A stretch of DNA of 64,000 bases from Membranipora membranacea (GCA_914767715.1 OU612071.1:8539493-8603492), one strand, 5' to 3'. Positions 40,901 to 51,392 are shown, counted from the stretch's first letter. A program made the numbers and translations. Notes: generated by a model not told the origin, from the letters alone.

Positions 40901-43410
40901 CACACAGAAGCATGGGCAATCAACTCAGGCTGATTGTATTGTAAATTTTGGTCAACCACATTTCTGGCATAACTCACCCTTTATGTCATTGGCATATTGA
41001 GTGAATTGATTGAATTGATTTGATTGCAAAAAATGAGATTCCTCCATACCCCAAAACACATCTCTCAATCTACTACGATACTGAGAGCAACCGGAAAATC
41101 TTTTTTTTTTTGACATCAGTGTTACTTCCTTATCCATTTTCTCAGTCAAGTTTTCAATCAATGAACATCATCATGTTTCGATTGCAGGCACCATTATTAG
41201 TTCCACATATTGCTCCACAGGCAATGGCGGCCCCTCCACCTCCACAACCTGAGCTACCGAGCGTCATAGACAATCCTAGAACCTTCACTCTTCATGTGAA
41301 ACCCACAGAGTCAGAGAAGAAGGGGAAAGGATGCGGCTCACTTTTCGGCAGATTGTTTCGTAGAAATAAAAAGAGCGAATCACCTCAACAGGGCAGTAAG
41401 TAGCCAATCAAAACAGCTCATCATTTCCAGCTCAAAATTCCGGCCAATAAGATTTCGCCATTTATGATATGACTATATCTGTAGTGAGTTACAGTACTTT
41501 CATAACCTGATGGTGGGTGGGGCTTTAGTAACATTTATTACCCCTTACAACATGTGAAAGCAATATTGGGAAATAAAGTTTACATATTGATGCCATGTTA
41601 TTCTTTCAGAGCACAATTCCTCAAAGTTAACCTTGGATCTAGCGGGAGGTGAAGTCAGAATCCGCTCGCAATCACTCATGTCCCCGTCTACTGCCCAACC
41701 CATCAACAGCATGTCCTTCATATCACTGCCTGGAACCGAGGCTACGACAGGAAGTAGACAACACAAGGTCCAGTGTGTGGATGAGTTACCGATACAGTTA
41801 CACACGCCCCCCTCATCCACCCCTAGTAAGAGTATTGATCAGGCTAGTATCAGTGAGCAGGCAACTTCTGAACACACTGCGCCCTACAGTAAACACCCGG
41901 CCTCCAACTACAGTCAACACCCTGCCTCCAACTACAGTATGCACCTTCAGGACAGAGCGCCACAGGAACAGTACTATGCAACACCACCACAGCTGCGTCC
42001 GATGCCGTAAGTAATTAGTCAGATATTATCCTGCTCTAAAAAATCTTCTGCCTGTTTTCGGAGTTGCTTCCCCCTCTGCAAGTCACGCCGCAGGCCTATT
42101 TTCCTGCAGCATTACTGGTAGAAGGGGAGCAACTTGGAATACTGGATCAAACTTGATTTAAGGTTAGCCACACCTCCTTAGAACATTTGGATTGAGAAAA
42201 AAACTTGTTTACATCACTCAGTCACTGACTATAAATCCCCCCATGTTGTTCTTACAGGGTGATAATAGCTATAATGCATACTGATTGTCTTCTTTAATAC
42301 AGAGCAAAACTTCACTACAGTTTCTCACCATTGATGCCTCGTTGTTCTTTTAGACTCAATGTAAACTAACCTTCTTTATTACAGAGCATACCCTCCGGAG
42401 TTAAACCGCCATAATCCCCAAGTATTCATGGTGCCGATGTCTGCACCTGAGCCCCATCATAGAGGATATATGGTACAAAACTACCCAGATATCAGGTACA
42501 GAGATATATACCAACCCCAAACACATCACCAATATGTCAGCCAAGGTCCCTCAGTCTATTACAACAGAGCATACACTTACAGTCCTGAAGAAAGACCGAG
42601 GACCCACCAGATGTTTACTCCTCCTGGGGCAACGCCTATGTACAGGTAAGCAATGCTTGTATGGTGAAGCATTTTGAATTTATCATTGCTATTTTATGCA
42701 AATTGTCAGCTATTGAAAAATTCTCTTCTTCTACAATTCCCGTAATATGGCTCCACCAATTTTCTTTTGATTGTCAACATTATTTAACAAAATTAGGGTT
42801 GCTGTGAATATGCTACTCTAATATTATCACATGGCTCACCAATTTCTTTTCAAATCAACCAAAAAATATTTATTTTATTAGTTAGGTAGGTGATGCTTGT
42901 ATGGAGAAGCAATTTAAATTCATCATTGCTATTTCATGCATATTGTCAGCTTGGCAAAAATTCGCCACAACACATTCAGCATGACAATTCTCTGTAACTG
43001 TATCAAACGCTTTTATTATTTCATTTATCGACTAACATTAACAAATGGCCTGTTGACGCAGTGAAAGGGCTGTATGAATGACATCAACTGATTCTCCAGG
43101 TTCTACAACTCCCCTAAATACCTGTAATGGCTGGCCCACTTTTCTGTTGATAGCGAACCAACAATAACAAAAGTCGAGTCGCTGTGAAAAGGCTATTCTT
43201 GTCTTATCGCCTGGTTCTCCGGCTCTTTTCATACTAACCAATCAAAATCCATTTTATTAGTTGTTTTCTACATCTGTACTATGAAATTAAATCTTATTTT
43301 ACAGAAGAATGAACGGTCATCAGTATGTTACTTCGTCTCCACATCACAGAGTTATCCGACCACATCCGGGTTTAGCTACACAGAGAAGAAAACTCCTACA
43401 TATACTTTGA
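28932..43410 (+). CDS. 17-exon gene for a 1,131 aa low-complexity, probably disordered protein (unknown)
   Basis: Coding exons: 28932-29029, 31468-31497, 32774-32970, 33767-33919, 34276-34408, 35381-35522, 35938-36422, 36758-36897, 37327-37537, 37982-38224, 38682-38904, 39241-39432, 39807-39983, 41188-41395, 41610-42006, 42385-42645 and 43305-43410 (TGA). All introns are GT-AG, all phases agree and the total is 3,396 nt. The first coding exon begins at 28847 (acceptor TTCTTTTGCAG), so the 5'UTR is spliced. The start has five glutamines and a likely helix (NSQELHDKLSNILER, DDLKKIM, FEQTRQAIKDNVKLLEG). Then follow long Ser-rich, SRSRSRS, acidic and Pro stretches, a basic patch RGRKLRKLRRRRKKQ (about residues 508-522), PPPPQPELPS and GCGSLFGRLFRRNKK (about 830-870), two copies of HPASNYS (about 970) and a Tyr/His/Pro-rich end. 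No catalytic domain or membrane segment is seen. It resembles a scaffold or adaptor in make-up only. I do not recognise it. Confidence 0.85.
29430..29870. repeat. imperfect tandem repeat of about 100 bp in intron 1 of the large gene
   Basis: About four units share TTCA(C/T)TTCCATCTTTTGCC, (A/C)GAATG, CAGCAGTTCATGCAAGAAAA or close variants. They create several overlapping spurious open frames on both strands. Confidence 0.55.
31107..31336. mobile_element. CAGGCCGTAGTTCTAGGGG MITE (copy 3), intronic
   Basis: Collinear with 15747-16003. The ends are CAGGCCGTAGTTCTAGG and TAATCTACGGCCCTG. It sits in intron 1 of the large gene, 130 bp before the 30-nt microexon. Confidence 0.7.
34469..34760. mobile_element. 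CAGGGCTGTAATTT MITE relative (copy 4), intronic and diverged
   Basis: The left end CAGGGCTGTAA and the right end CTCCTAGAACTACGGGCCTG keep the family termini. The interior differs from the other three copies. Confidence 0.5.
37701..37886 (-). pseudogene. LINE reverse-transcriptase relic, antisense in an intron
   Basis: The minus-strand frame holds NTTETKENIFDSSRSQK and VEKVQCFKYLGTIFNDDLK. This matches the conserved K(T)KE..IDF...... / VE.V..FKYLG..ID..L segment just after the catalytic palm of animal LINE polymerases. It is cut off right after DDLK and lies between two exons of the large gene. Confidence 0.75.
38271..38367. mobile_element. 97 bp hairpin MITE, intronic
   Basis: Outer arms TTTGCAGCAGTCTACCGTTA and TAACGGTACGCCGCTGCAAA pair inversely. 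Inner arms AGAATGTGGTATAGTAG and CTATATCACATTCT pair as well. Confidence 0.7.
39984..40148 (+). repeat. minisatellite copying an exon end and splice donor
   Basis: Exon 13 of the large gene ends CACCAACTAGTAACA|GTGAGT at 39983. The intron then holds two more copies of CACCAACTAGTAACA|GTAAGT (donors at 40101 and 40126) plus partial units of GTGGAAACACCAAC. The copied donors match the consensus better than the primary one. Confidence 0.75.
42050..42165. mobile_element. MITE relative, CGGAGTTGCTTCCCCCTC type, intronic
   Basis: CGGAGTTGCTTCCCCCTC pairs with GAAGGGGAGCAACTT, followed by TGGATCAAACTTGA. Same family as 10032-10139 and 43886-44025. Confidence 0.55.
42640..43260 (+). repeat. direct duplication within the last intron of the large gene
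   Basis: ATGCTTGTATGG(T/A)GAAGCA, CATTGCTATTT(C/T)ATGCA and TTGTCAGCT occur at 42653 and again at 42892. A third diverged copy of the unit end (TTTTATTAGTT) lies just before the final exon. The period is about 240 bp. Confidence 0.6.
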
Positions 43411-43769
43411 AAACTGCTTTTCAGCTTCACCCCCCCCCCCCCAGCAGGAAGCAACTGCTATTCTGCATATATATTCTAGAAGATTTCAAGATGCACTTTC
43501 CTGATGACTTCCTTAAAGTCTTCATAAGTGTGTACTGATTTTTTTCTGATTAATCTCAAAAATTGCGTTTTAGCAAAAGGCAAGATAGGCATATACCAAT
43601 ATAAATTATAAATACAGTTTGCGCTAGAAGCAAGCAGCTCAAATTTTGCATTTCAATCCTTATTTCTACCATATTTTCTCCTCTATATGCCAAAGTCTCT
43701 AAGACTATTATTCATTTTTGTATACCATATCGTACAAACATATCATTTGTGTTTCCATCACAATAACAC

Positions 43770-43775
43770 AATAAA
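43770..43775 (+). promoter_or_regulatory. AATAAA poly(A) signal candidate for the large gene
   Basis: First AATAAA found after the TGA at 43408-43410. It lies 360 bp downstream in an AT-rich 3' flank. Confidence 0.4.
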
Positions 43776-43885
43776 AATCAAAATAGTACAATAATACGGA
43801 ATATTTTGTATTTGTAATACCTGAGGTCAAATGTTTGTGAATGCTTCACATTTGCAAAATTACTATCTAGTTACATTTCACCAAG

Positions 43886-44025
43886 ATCAAATTTGTTCCA
43901 GTTTGCCTGCATTCCAGTTGCTCCCTCTCCACTGGTCACGTGGCCGACAAAAAGGTCAGCCTGCGGCGTGACCAGTTTAGGGTGAGCAACTCCGAATGCG
44001 GGCAAACAGATTAAAATTAATCTAC
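43886..44025. mobile_element. MITE, GATCAAATTTGTTCCAGTTTGCC type
   Basis: The left half GATCAAATTTGTTCCAG, TTGCCTGCATTCC, CCACTGGTCACG mirrors the right half GTGACCAGT, GAATGCGGGCAAAC. A full-length relative of 10032-10139. Confidence 0.65.
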
Positions 44026-44685
44026 AATTGACCCTATATTATTTCAGTCGGTATCACTATATGGATGTCAATGCACTTTAGCAGCTTTGAGTTGTGAGGT
44101 TGAATATCATAATCATTATCATAATCCAAATAATAACCTCAAGACTGGTCATGAGCGCAAGTCTGGTCATTGCATAATATAAAATATTGGAACGGAAAAC
44201 CCTGCAGCTACAGTACAGTTTTATAGGGCTTGTGTACTTCGACTTTATGATCAAACACGAAAAAACCTTTTCTGACATTATTTACAAACGAAACCAGCCG
44301 CTTAGAATTCAGCTAGTGAAACTCAAAGAGCTCTTAAAAATTGCTTTGTGTACATTTGCTATACTGGACTAGATTTCAATCTCTTAAAATTCTTCGAATC
44401 ACGCAAACAATGGTTTTAAAATTTAACAAATTTATACCCTGTAAAATAATACAATATAATGCTTAGTTGAAATTAATAGCTCTTAAAATTATTCTTTTGT
44501 TCTATTTAACTAATCAATATCAATATAAAAACAGCTGGCCATTGAACTGCTGCCAGTATATAATTTTGCTGCTAACATAACGTACCATTGCACATACTGA
44601 GACCTACAAAACATCATGAAATTATAATGGCAGTGAATATTTGATGTAATACGTCTGAAGGTTCCTTTTGCTAACTGCATTTTAG

Positions 44686-44774
44686 TCTGCGTTGTTGCTG
44701 ACTGCGGCTATTCTGATTGATCCTCAAAGTGCTGATTGCATTTCATCATCTTTGAGAGAAACAGTACAGATACA
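44686..44774 (+). other. candidate upstream exon of the TIR-like/TPR gene
   Basis: It lies between a good acceptor (TTTTGCTAACTGCATTTTAG) and a consensus donor (ACA|GTAAGT). It is open throughout (SALLLTAAILIDPQSADCIS...) and ends in the phase that would join in frame to the exon at 45500. It may be coding, which would place the true start upstream of MGCSTS, or it may be 5'UTR. Confidence 0.4.
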
Positions 44775-45281
44775 GTAAGTATGTTGACAGTATGTAGAGT
44801 GCCTTGACTATCTGTTGGGATAACATAGACACAAACGCAGTTGTGTTTGGGCAGCCGTTGAAACGATCCGAGAAAATAACTGTGGGTCCATAAAAGGAAA
44901 TTATTGTGGTGAGATTTCAGACTTTTTCCGACTTATATCATCGGAGTAGAGTTCATTGAGCTCTGGAAAGATATTTGACAAGAAATTCATTAGAGGTTTG
45001 CTTTGCATGGACATCAAATAGTAGAGTGAGACATTGTTTATGTCCCTTGACCAAGTGCTCTCAGGAGGGATATTGAACTTCGACTGATCGATGTTAAGAT
45101 TCATGTGATCTCCTGTCTAAGAATACGATAAACACTTTAACCTGACAGAGGAAAATTTTAAATGTAGATATATTCTCTAAGCTTTGATTATCAAGCTTTA
45201 TACCTCCAAGCATCGGATTGCCTTGAGTTCTATCAGATGACATGCAGTGGAAATAGGGCAGTTATTTACTTATGTCTACGT

Positions 45282-45369
45282 AAAATTGCATTGTGGGATA
45301 CTCACATAAATTGCCTCTTGTTATGACTGACAAGAGGCTATTGATGTGAGTAGCCCACAATGCAATTTT
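45282..45369. mobile_element. 88 bp hairpin MITE with AAAATTGCATTGTGGG ends
   Basis: AAAATTGCATTGTGGG, ACTCACAT and GCCTCTTGT on the left are matched inversely by ACAAGAGGC, ATGTGAGT and CCCACAATGCAATTTT on the right around a loop of 8 bases. Related single ends (ATGCATTGTGGGATAC, TCCCACAATGCAAC) occur at 17832 and 45957. Confidence 0.75.
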
Positions 45370-45512
45370 CTGGAATTCCCAGTAAGATAAGTTCAATGAT
45401 ATGATAAATTGTTCTTATGTTTTTGAAAATCAAGGTCAATGTTGATATTTACCCCCACACTCTGTTTTGTTTTATTTACTATATTCCTAACATTTTCAGC
45501 TTTGTTGAACGT

Positions 45513-48500
45513 ATGGGATGCTCCACTAGCGCGTGTGGTGTGCCTAGGGCAGGCAGACGTAGCGATAGAGGTAAGATATATTCAACTAAACTTCCTAGTA
45601 TCCTAGATGAGACAATATTAGCTAGCATTTAGTTTAGCTAGCTTGGGCTCTAGTTACTATACCCTAACACCAAATTTTTCTACCTAAGATTGGCGCTCAC
45701 ATCAAGTAATGAGGGAGTGTGAATGGTAGCTAGCCATAAATATTTAGCCCGTTCGAAAAAAAAGCAAATTTTTCTCCTCTGAATACCTTACTCCTCTAGC
45801 GTACTTGAAGACATATCATCAATGTTTAAGATTGCAAGTAAAAAGTCAAATAACTTTGCTGCGGTTTGAGGCTAAAGGGGAATGATGAAGCAACTAATTA
45901 TGTATCTAACGTTCCCCCATTCGACATACGAATCACAGAATGAGTGCTGGTAAGTTTCCCACAATGCAACAGTTGCCATGAAATCAGGTTAGAAATATAC
46001 ATGTTTCGTTATCTGATCTATCTGGAAACCCAGGCACTCATTAGACAAATAAATAATATAGTATTGATATGTCTCTGATGGGGAACCTTTCTCGTGGCCC
46101 ATTTCTCCTTTTGTATGGACTTCCTTTTATGTCACGATTAAAGGTTGATTAAAAGGTTGATTAAAATCTGATGTCATATCACTCGCCCATCCCGAGGCAT
46201 GGGCGGCGAAATATTAATGCCTTAATGGCGAGGCCGCAATATCTGCGCCAATTTGCTCTCAGTTTGCAGGCAGGTCGGAGCACACCTGGGGGCCAACCAA
46301 TCCCCAGTAGAAGATGGACTGCAGTGGGATTCGAACCCACGACCTTCAACACTTGCGTGTTGAAGTCCGGCGCTCTAACCAACTGAGCCACCTCCTACTC
46401 CTCACAGGAACACCACCGATCCCAGAAAGTTGCATTGTGATAAGACCGTTTATTGTTATGAGTATTTACAACGAGACTTACAAGTAGATTATATCATATA
46501 TTAAGTCTATGGAGAAACATTTTACCTGGTCCTATCATCTCCTCAAAATCAAAACTCTCCTACAGATAAAAGTTATTGTACTTTTATTCCACAGGAGCGC
46601 CACCGATGGGAATGCACATAGGTGCCTTCAGGAAGTTCTTAGAAGAGCATCCTGATATCAAATCCAAACACATGACAACGTCCCAAATTAGTTCTATAAT
46701 GATCAAACCAGAGACTGTCGAATCAAACCAACCATACATCGAACGCTTCATTGATCTAAAAGATGAACAAACAGGATGCAAGTTAACAGGTCCTGCTACT
46801 GTATTTGTTTCTCACGCATGGAGGTACCCCTTCTGTGATGTTGTCCTAGACGTCCTAGAGCAACATGCTAAGACGAACCCAAAATCCTATTTCTGGTTTG
46901 ATCTTTTTGCTAACAATCAGAATGAGGTTGCTTCCAAGGACTTTGAATGGTTCAGTACAACTTTTAAAGACGGTGTGCGCAATATAGGAGAAGTCTTACT
47001 AGTGCTATCTCCGTGGGATGATCCTCTGCCTGTTCGCAGAGCATGGTGTTTGTTTGAGATTTTCAACTCGATTGAAGAACCTGATGTCAAACTTCACATC
47101 AACCTCCCAACCAGTGAAGTGAGTAAGTTACAATCAGCTGTCACTGACGACTGCGACTGTCTGATCCAAGCGCTGTCCGACATCCAGGCGGAGAACGCTG
47201 ACGCTTACCAAGCGGCTGACAAAGAAATGATATTTGATGTCATTCGGAAATCTGCAGGCGGCTTTTCTAACGTGAACGAGAAAGTCAAACATGGGTTACG
47301 GAGCTGGTATATCCAGCAACTAGAGAAGCTAGCTGACGCAACCCCAAATGATCACAATCTGAAACTAACACTCGCTCAAATCATGCAGGAGTTTGGATTT
47401 ATCGACAAGTCCCTTGCTTATGCACTGAGATGTCAGTCAATTTCTGGAACAGACGAGCACTTCATGGCAGAACTTAATAACACGATGGCAAATATCTACT
47501 CTGAAAGAGGGCAGCTCGATAAAGCCCTCGAGTATCACGAAGAATCACTCACCATTAGTCTGACTCTGCACAAAGGTGAAGGACACCAAGACGTAGCGGC
47601 CTCTTATAACAATATGGCTACCGTATTTAGTGACAAAGGGGAACTGGACAAATCGTTAGAGTATTACCAGAAAGCACTTCACATCATTAAGACAATTTTT
47701 GGTGATGATCATTCTAGTCTTGCCGGCACGTACAACAACATGGCGAACGTGTATAGGTCAAAAGGTCAACTGGAAAAAGCCTTAGAGTTCTATGACAAAG
47801 CCTTGGCTATTGACCTGAAACTATATGGTAATAATCATCCTGAAGTAGCGGCCACCTTGAACAACATAGCTAATGTGTATAGTGACACTGGGGAACTAAC
47901 AAGAGCTCTCGAGATGCACGAGAAGTCCATCACCATAAGCCTGGCTACGCTCGGAGGAAATCATCCTGATGTCGCAAAATCCTACAACAACATGGCCATC
48001 GTATATCGTGACAACGGTGACTACGAAAAAGCCTTAGAGTATTATAATAAGAGCCTCGTTATCACTCTAAAAATTCATGGGGAGAGTCACCCGGACGTTG
48101 CTGACTTTTACAACAACATGGCTAATGTCTATAGTGATATGAAAAATCTGGACAAAGCATCAGAGTACTACAACAAGTCTCTGATTATAAGAATGGCGAC
48201 ACTGGGTGAGACCAATCCAGTAGTAGCGCAATCATATCATAACATGGCCATTGTATACAAAGCCAAAGGTGACCTTAACGCTGCCCTCGAATACTACAAC
48301 AAATCCCTTTCTGTGAAACTAAGCAAACTAGGAGAGAATCACCCTCAAGTGGCTAGCCTATACACCCAGATAGCCAGTGTCCACAAGGCCAAAAGTGACT
48401 ACAATGCGGCTCTTAACTTTTACAATAAGGCACTCACCATAAGACTGAGCACCTTCGGGGGGAAGCATGAGTCGGTGGCAGACACTTACCATAACATTGG

Positions 48501-48660
48501 GTTGGTTCACGAGACGTCCCGTAGTTTAGTTGAGGCTGAGAAATGTATGAACAGTGCATTAAAAATACGACAGCAGATACTGGGTGAGGCGCATCCGGAT
48601 ATTGAAGAAACAATAGCCATCATCAAACGAATGAAAAACAGCGCTTCATCCCCGGCTTGA
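45513..48660 (+). CDS. TIR-like (SHAW/WCLFE) domain plus kinesin-light-chain-type TPR protein, 707 aa
   Basis: Join of 45513-45570 and 46595-48660 (TGA), phase 1, GT-AG intron of 1,024 bp; acceptors at 45499 and 46594. The predicted start MGCSTSACG fits N-myristoylation at Gly2 with palmitoylation at Cys3, suggesting membrane attachment. An in-frame upstream exon (44686-44774) could shift the start. Residues about 88-180 form a TIR-like domain: VFVSHAW (89-95), YFWFDLF, LLVLSPW and RAWCLFEIF (168-176). WCLFE resembles the WCLxEL motif in plant TIR domains, whose Glu (here Glu174) is catalytic for NAD+ cleavage. Residues about 310-690 hold nine 42-residue TPRs of kinesin light chain/nephrocystin-3 type (YNNMANVYSDKGELDKALEY, NHPDVA). 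No NB-ARC or NACHT domain is present. Expected role: a cytosolic-face sensor or adaptor with a protein-binding TPR superhelix. Enzyme activity is inferred, not shown. Confidence 0.85.
46140..46397 (-). mobile_element. tRNA-derived SINE-like element (copy 2), in the intron of the TIR-like/TPR gene
   Basis: On the minus strand it begins GGAGTAGGAGGTGGCTCAGTTGG (A-box), followed by CTTCAACACGCAAGTGTTGAAG, a perfect 9-bp stem with a GCAA loop, and GTGGGTTCGAATCCCAC (B-box). A unique body of about 130 bp follows (GGCCCCCAGGTGTGCTCCGACC). It ends in a tandem ATCAACCTTTTA tail, as in many SINEs. A body fragment recurs at 52560-52630. Confidence 0.7.
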
Positions 48661-48700
48661 ATATTTTAAACTAATTGGAATTCAAGCTTTCCATTGAACA

Positions 48701-48770
48701 GGGCTAGCTCAGTGTTAGAGGCGACGGATTCGGCACCGCTAGCTCCTGGTTTCGAGTGCCACGGGGTACA
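48701..48770 (+). repeat. tRNA-like sequence just after the TIR-like/TPR gene
   Basis: GGGCTAGCTCAGTGTTAGAGGC (A-box) and GGTTTCGAGTGCC (imperfect B-box) are 40 bp apart. No proper acceptor stem is seen. Probably a decayed SINE head. Confidence 0.45.
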
Positions 48771-49324
48771 CTGTTTGAAAAGTGTTACTTGATATGGCTG
48801 TTGCGGGCTGTACATTCTAGCCAACCTGGAACCACTAATGGATATTGGGTTGCCATATTGCCCGTACCTTCAAACCCCAAGTTGGCCATAATCCTTGAAA
48901 ACAGCTGAATTACTCACCGTTTTCCAATTCTTTACAATGTTCGATTGTCATGCAGGATGATAATGGTTTGTTATGTTTGCTAATATGTTTATTTTCTCAT
49001 CGGCTATTCAATATATGTGCTAAAAAACAAATTAAATTTGACAATGTTGATTTTAAAGGGATTGTCTTCCTGCTTTCAGTGAGAACACAAATCCCATCAC
49101 ATCAATTCATTGAAGATATGAGTTAATCCATAACTTCCTACTTTGAGCAATACTACAGGTAATGGTATGTCAATTCGGCTTAAAAGCAGTTATATTCATT
49201 TGAATTATACAAAAATATAACGGAAACATCATAAACCAACAATATGGTGTATTAGGTAAAAAGTGAGGTAATAGGTCATATGTAGGAAAAAAGGGTTGTC
49301 AATTGGTTCAAAAGGAAGGAAAGC
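48771..49324. other. spacer between convergent genes
   Basis: Separates the + strand TIR-like/TPR gene from the - strand membrane-protein array. It would contain both 3'UTRs. No repeats were recognised. Confidence 0.4.
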
Positions 49325-49840
49325 TTATCCCCAAGTATAGATCATATACACACTGCAAGTAAACAATATTGCAAAACCTGAAACCCCTTTATTAATCATA
49401 GGTATAACAAATTTATAAAATTTAAAAACAGCGAGACCACCCATCCCTTTGGTAAAAGTCCATGTTACAGAACGAAAACTATACATAAAACTCGGAGAAT
49501 CAACCCAAGTATTCACATTCACACTCACAGCCAAATACAAGACCAATACAGCATAAACAAGAGGAAACATGATCTCTACAAAATTAATTAAGCTGGGAAA
49601 CAAAAACCAAAGTATAATTCCAGGAAGAGCTACTGTGGCAGAAACTAAAAATAGAAACATCAATAACATGGTTATAACGTCATCTGCAGATCGAGCGATG
49701 CTGCCCCAGGGTGGAGGGTTGGGGTGGGAATGTGCTACAATGAGGAGAACAGTGAAGAACGGACCCGTCAGCAGGTCTATAAAGTGCAGATGATCAAGTA
49801 GTGTAGGAACTTTCAGTGTGAAGGTGCATTTTGTACTCAT
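49325..49840 (-). CDS. multi-pass membrane protein, tandem family member 1 (171 aa, unknown)
   Basis: Starts at ATG 49840-49838 (MSTKCTFTLK), in register with the starts of its three paralogues, and ends TAA 49325-49327. The family shows a conserved LLDHLHFIDLL motif, about five hydrophobic segments (approximate residues 19-38, 55-82, 88-108, 125-145, 150-170), a signature LPxxILWFLxPxLxNFV between segments 2 and 3, and GMGGLAxFK in segment 4. It has no signal peptide or enzyme motif. It is the most diverged copy: it lacks the KPKKS loop before the last segment and the 5'UTR acceptor the others share. Location should be a cellular membrane. Function unknown. Confidence 0.75.
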   Translation of the reverse strand: MSTKCTFTLKVPTLLDHLHFIDLLTGPFFTVLLIVAHSHPNPPPWGSIARSADDVITMLLMFLFLVSATVALPGIILWFLFPSLINFVEIMFPLVYAVLVLYLAVSVNVNTWVDSPSFMYSFRSVTWTFTKGMGGLAVFKFYKFVIPMINKGVSGFAILFTCSVYMIYTWG

Positions 49841-51392
49841 CTTGGTGTAGTCCAATTGTTAGTGCAAGTAGTAACTATTAATCCTTTGTTAGAGGTTACT
49901 TTCTGTAACTCTGACCTGAGGATAAAAACCTACAAGAAGTACCAATTCCTCAGTAAGAATGTAAAAGGTATCAGATTAGATATAAAATCAAAGCTAGTAG
50001 TCAAAGCCCTAAAACTGTCCATTATAGGCTATTATAGCGATCCATTTGCTAATATGTTGGCTCTTTGCTTGAATGGTTTGTTTGGAAGAGAAAGGAAGCA
50101 CTTGTCAAATAGACACTGTTGAAAATAAAAAACCAAATCTCCTCCAATCATGGGACATGATTACAGGTTTATATTTCATATTTTATATTTGCTCTTGACT
50201 GCTTGATTGGTTGTTAGTTAAGTGTAGCCTTGAAGATCAACCATCAGGCCAAGTTGGATGAAACTCTAAATCATTCACAAACTTACCCATCATTCACTAG
50301 TATTACCAATGTAAGCTAGCTAGTAGCTGGAGTAGTAGTAGCCTCAGTCTAACCTGCCATGAAATGCAGTTCTCTTTTTCATATAAACTACATTACAGTT
50401 CACTGTAAAATATGATATCCCTGTGTAATGTTGGTGAAAACAAGATGGATGATGAGGCAACACACAAGAGGTAGCTGACAAGCTGCATATTTGTCAGTTT
50501 TTGGATGGTATGGGCAGACTGCCTGAGAATTTGATCTATTATTACAAACAGGAAATTGGGGAAATCCCTCTGTAAATGTTTGAATTATGTTCACCAGAAT
50601 GAAAATTTGATTTTGATTGGCTAGCCTGGGAAAAAACCAGATTGAATTTAAAAGTTATTTGCTCATGCAGTAAAGGTAGATAACTACTCATTTATTGCTT
50701 TGTATAATTTTATATGCCATTTGGCTCATACAAACATACCTGTCAACCTGCCATTAGAAAATCTGGTATGGGCACCTGTCTAAGACTGCTGCTCAATAGG
50801 TATTTTAATCAACCTGGATTTGACTCTCTTTCCATCCAACCATTACAAAATAAAGTACAGTTGTGAAATACCCTTTACCAGTGGTTCCTACATATCGTAG
50901 CAGCGGGTGGATTGTGTATACCCACAAATGAGTGTAGCAAAAGTAGAGAGCTGAGCCTAGCATACACGCGCCCCAGCATGCAATCACATGAATCCAACAT
51001 GCATTCAGACAAGCACACTTTGCCTGCCATTGTACTCCTTTGTTCACCAAACAAAAGGCCTTTTGTTACACAACTCTCATAGGTGCATTGGGGCATGTCT
51101 CCCTGACATCGGCCCCCAGGGCCTATCCAACATACTACAGCATAGGTGTACTTTATTTTGTAATGACAGCCAATAAAATCAGAGCCGACACATTGGCTAG
51201 TTCGATACTAGCTGCCTGACTGCAAAACCTTTTGTTCTGATGGTAGTAGCCAATATGATGACTCTTGGCTGGTCAGATAAGAACCATCACAGTGACTAGT
51301 GGACGTTCTCTAAGATGAAGCTGAATTAAAGAGGCAGCACTCTTAAAGTGATAATTCTCTTTGGACAGCGGCAGCTCATCAAGAATTCTTGA
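49841..51392. other. spacer upstream of family member 1
   Basis: Short frames at 49856-50122 and 50805-51096 lack support. A MITE end (AATCAGAGCCGACACATTGGC) lies at about 51178. A stretch at 50600-50690 (TTGGCTAGCCTGGGAAAAAACCAGAT) resembles 61215-61310, so an unnamed repeat is likely. Confidence 0.35.

Noticed and set aside
44901-45104. Minus-strand 67 aa frame (MNLNIDQSKFNIPPES...)
   Set aside because: Could be a transposon relic, but no diagnostic motif is visible.
46171-46391. 70 aa frames on both strands
   Set aside because: They are translations of the SINE-like element.
46318-46397. Functional tRNA gene on the minus strand
   Set aside because: A and B boxes are good, but the middle arm is a 9-bp hairpin with no normal anticodon loop, and a SINE body follows.
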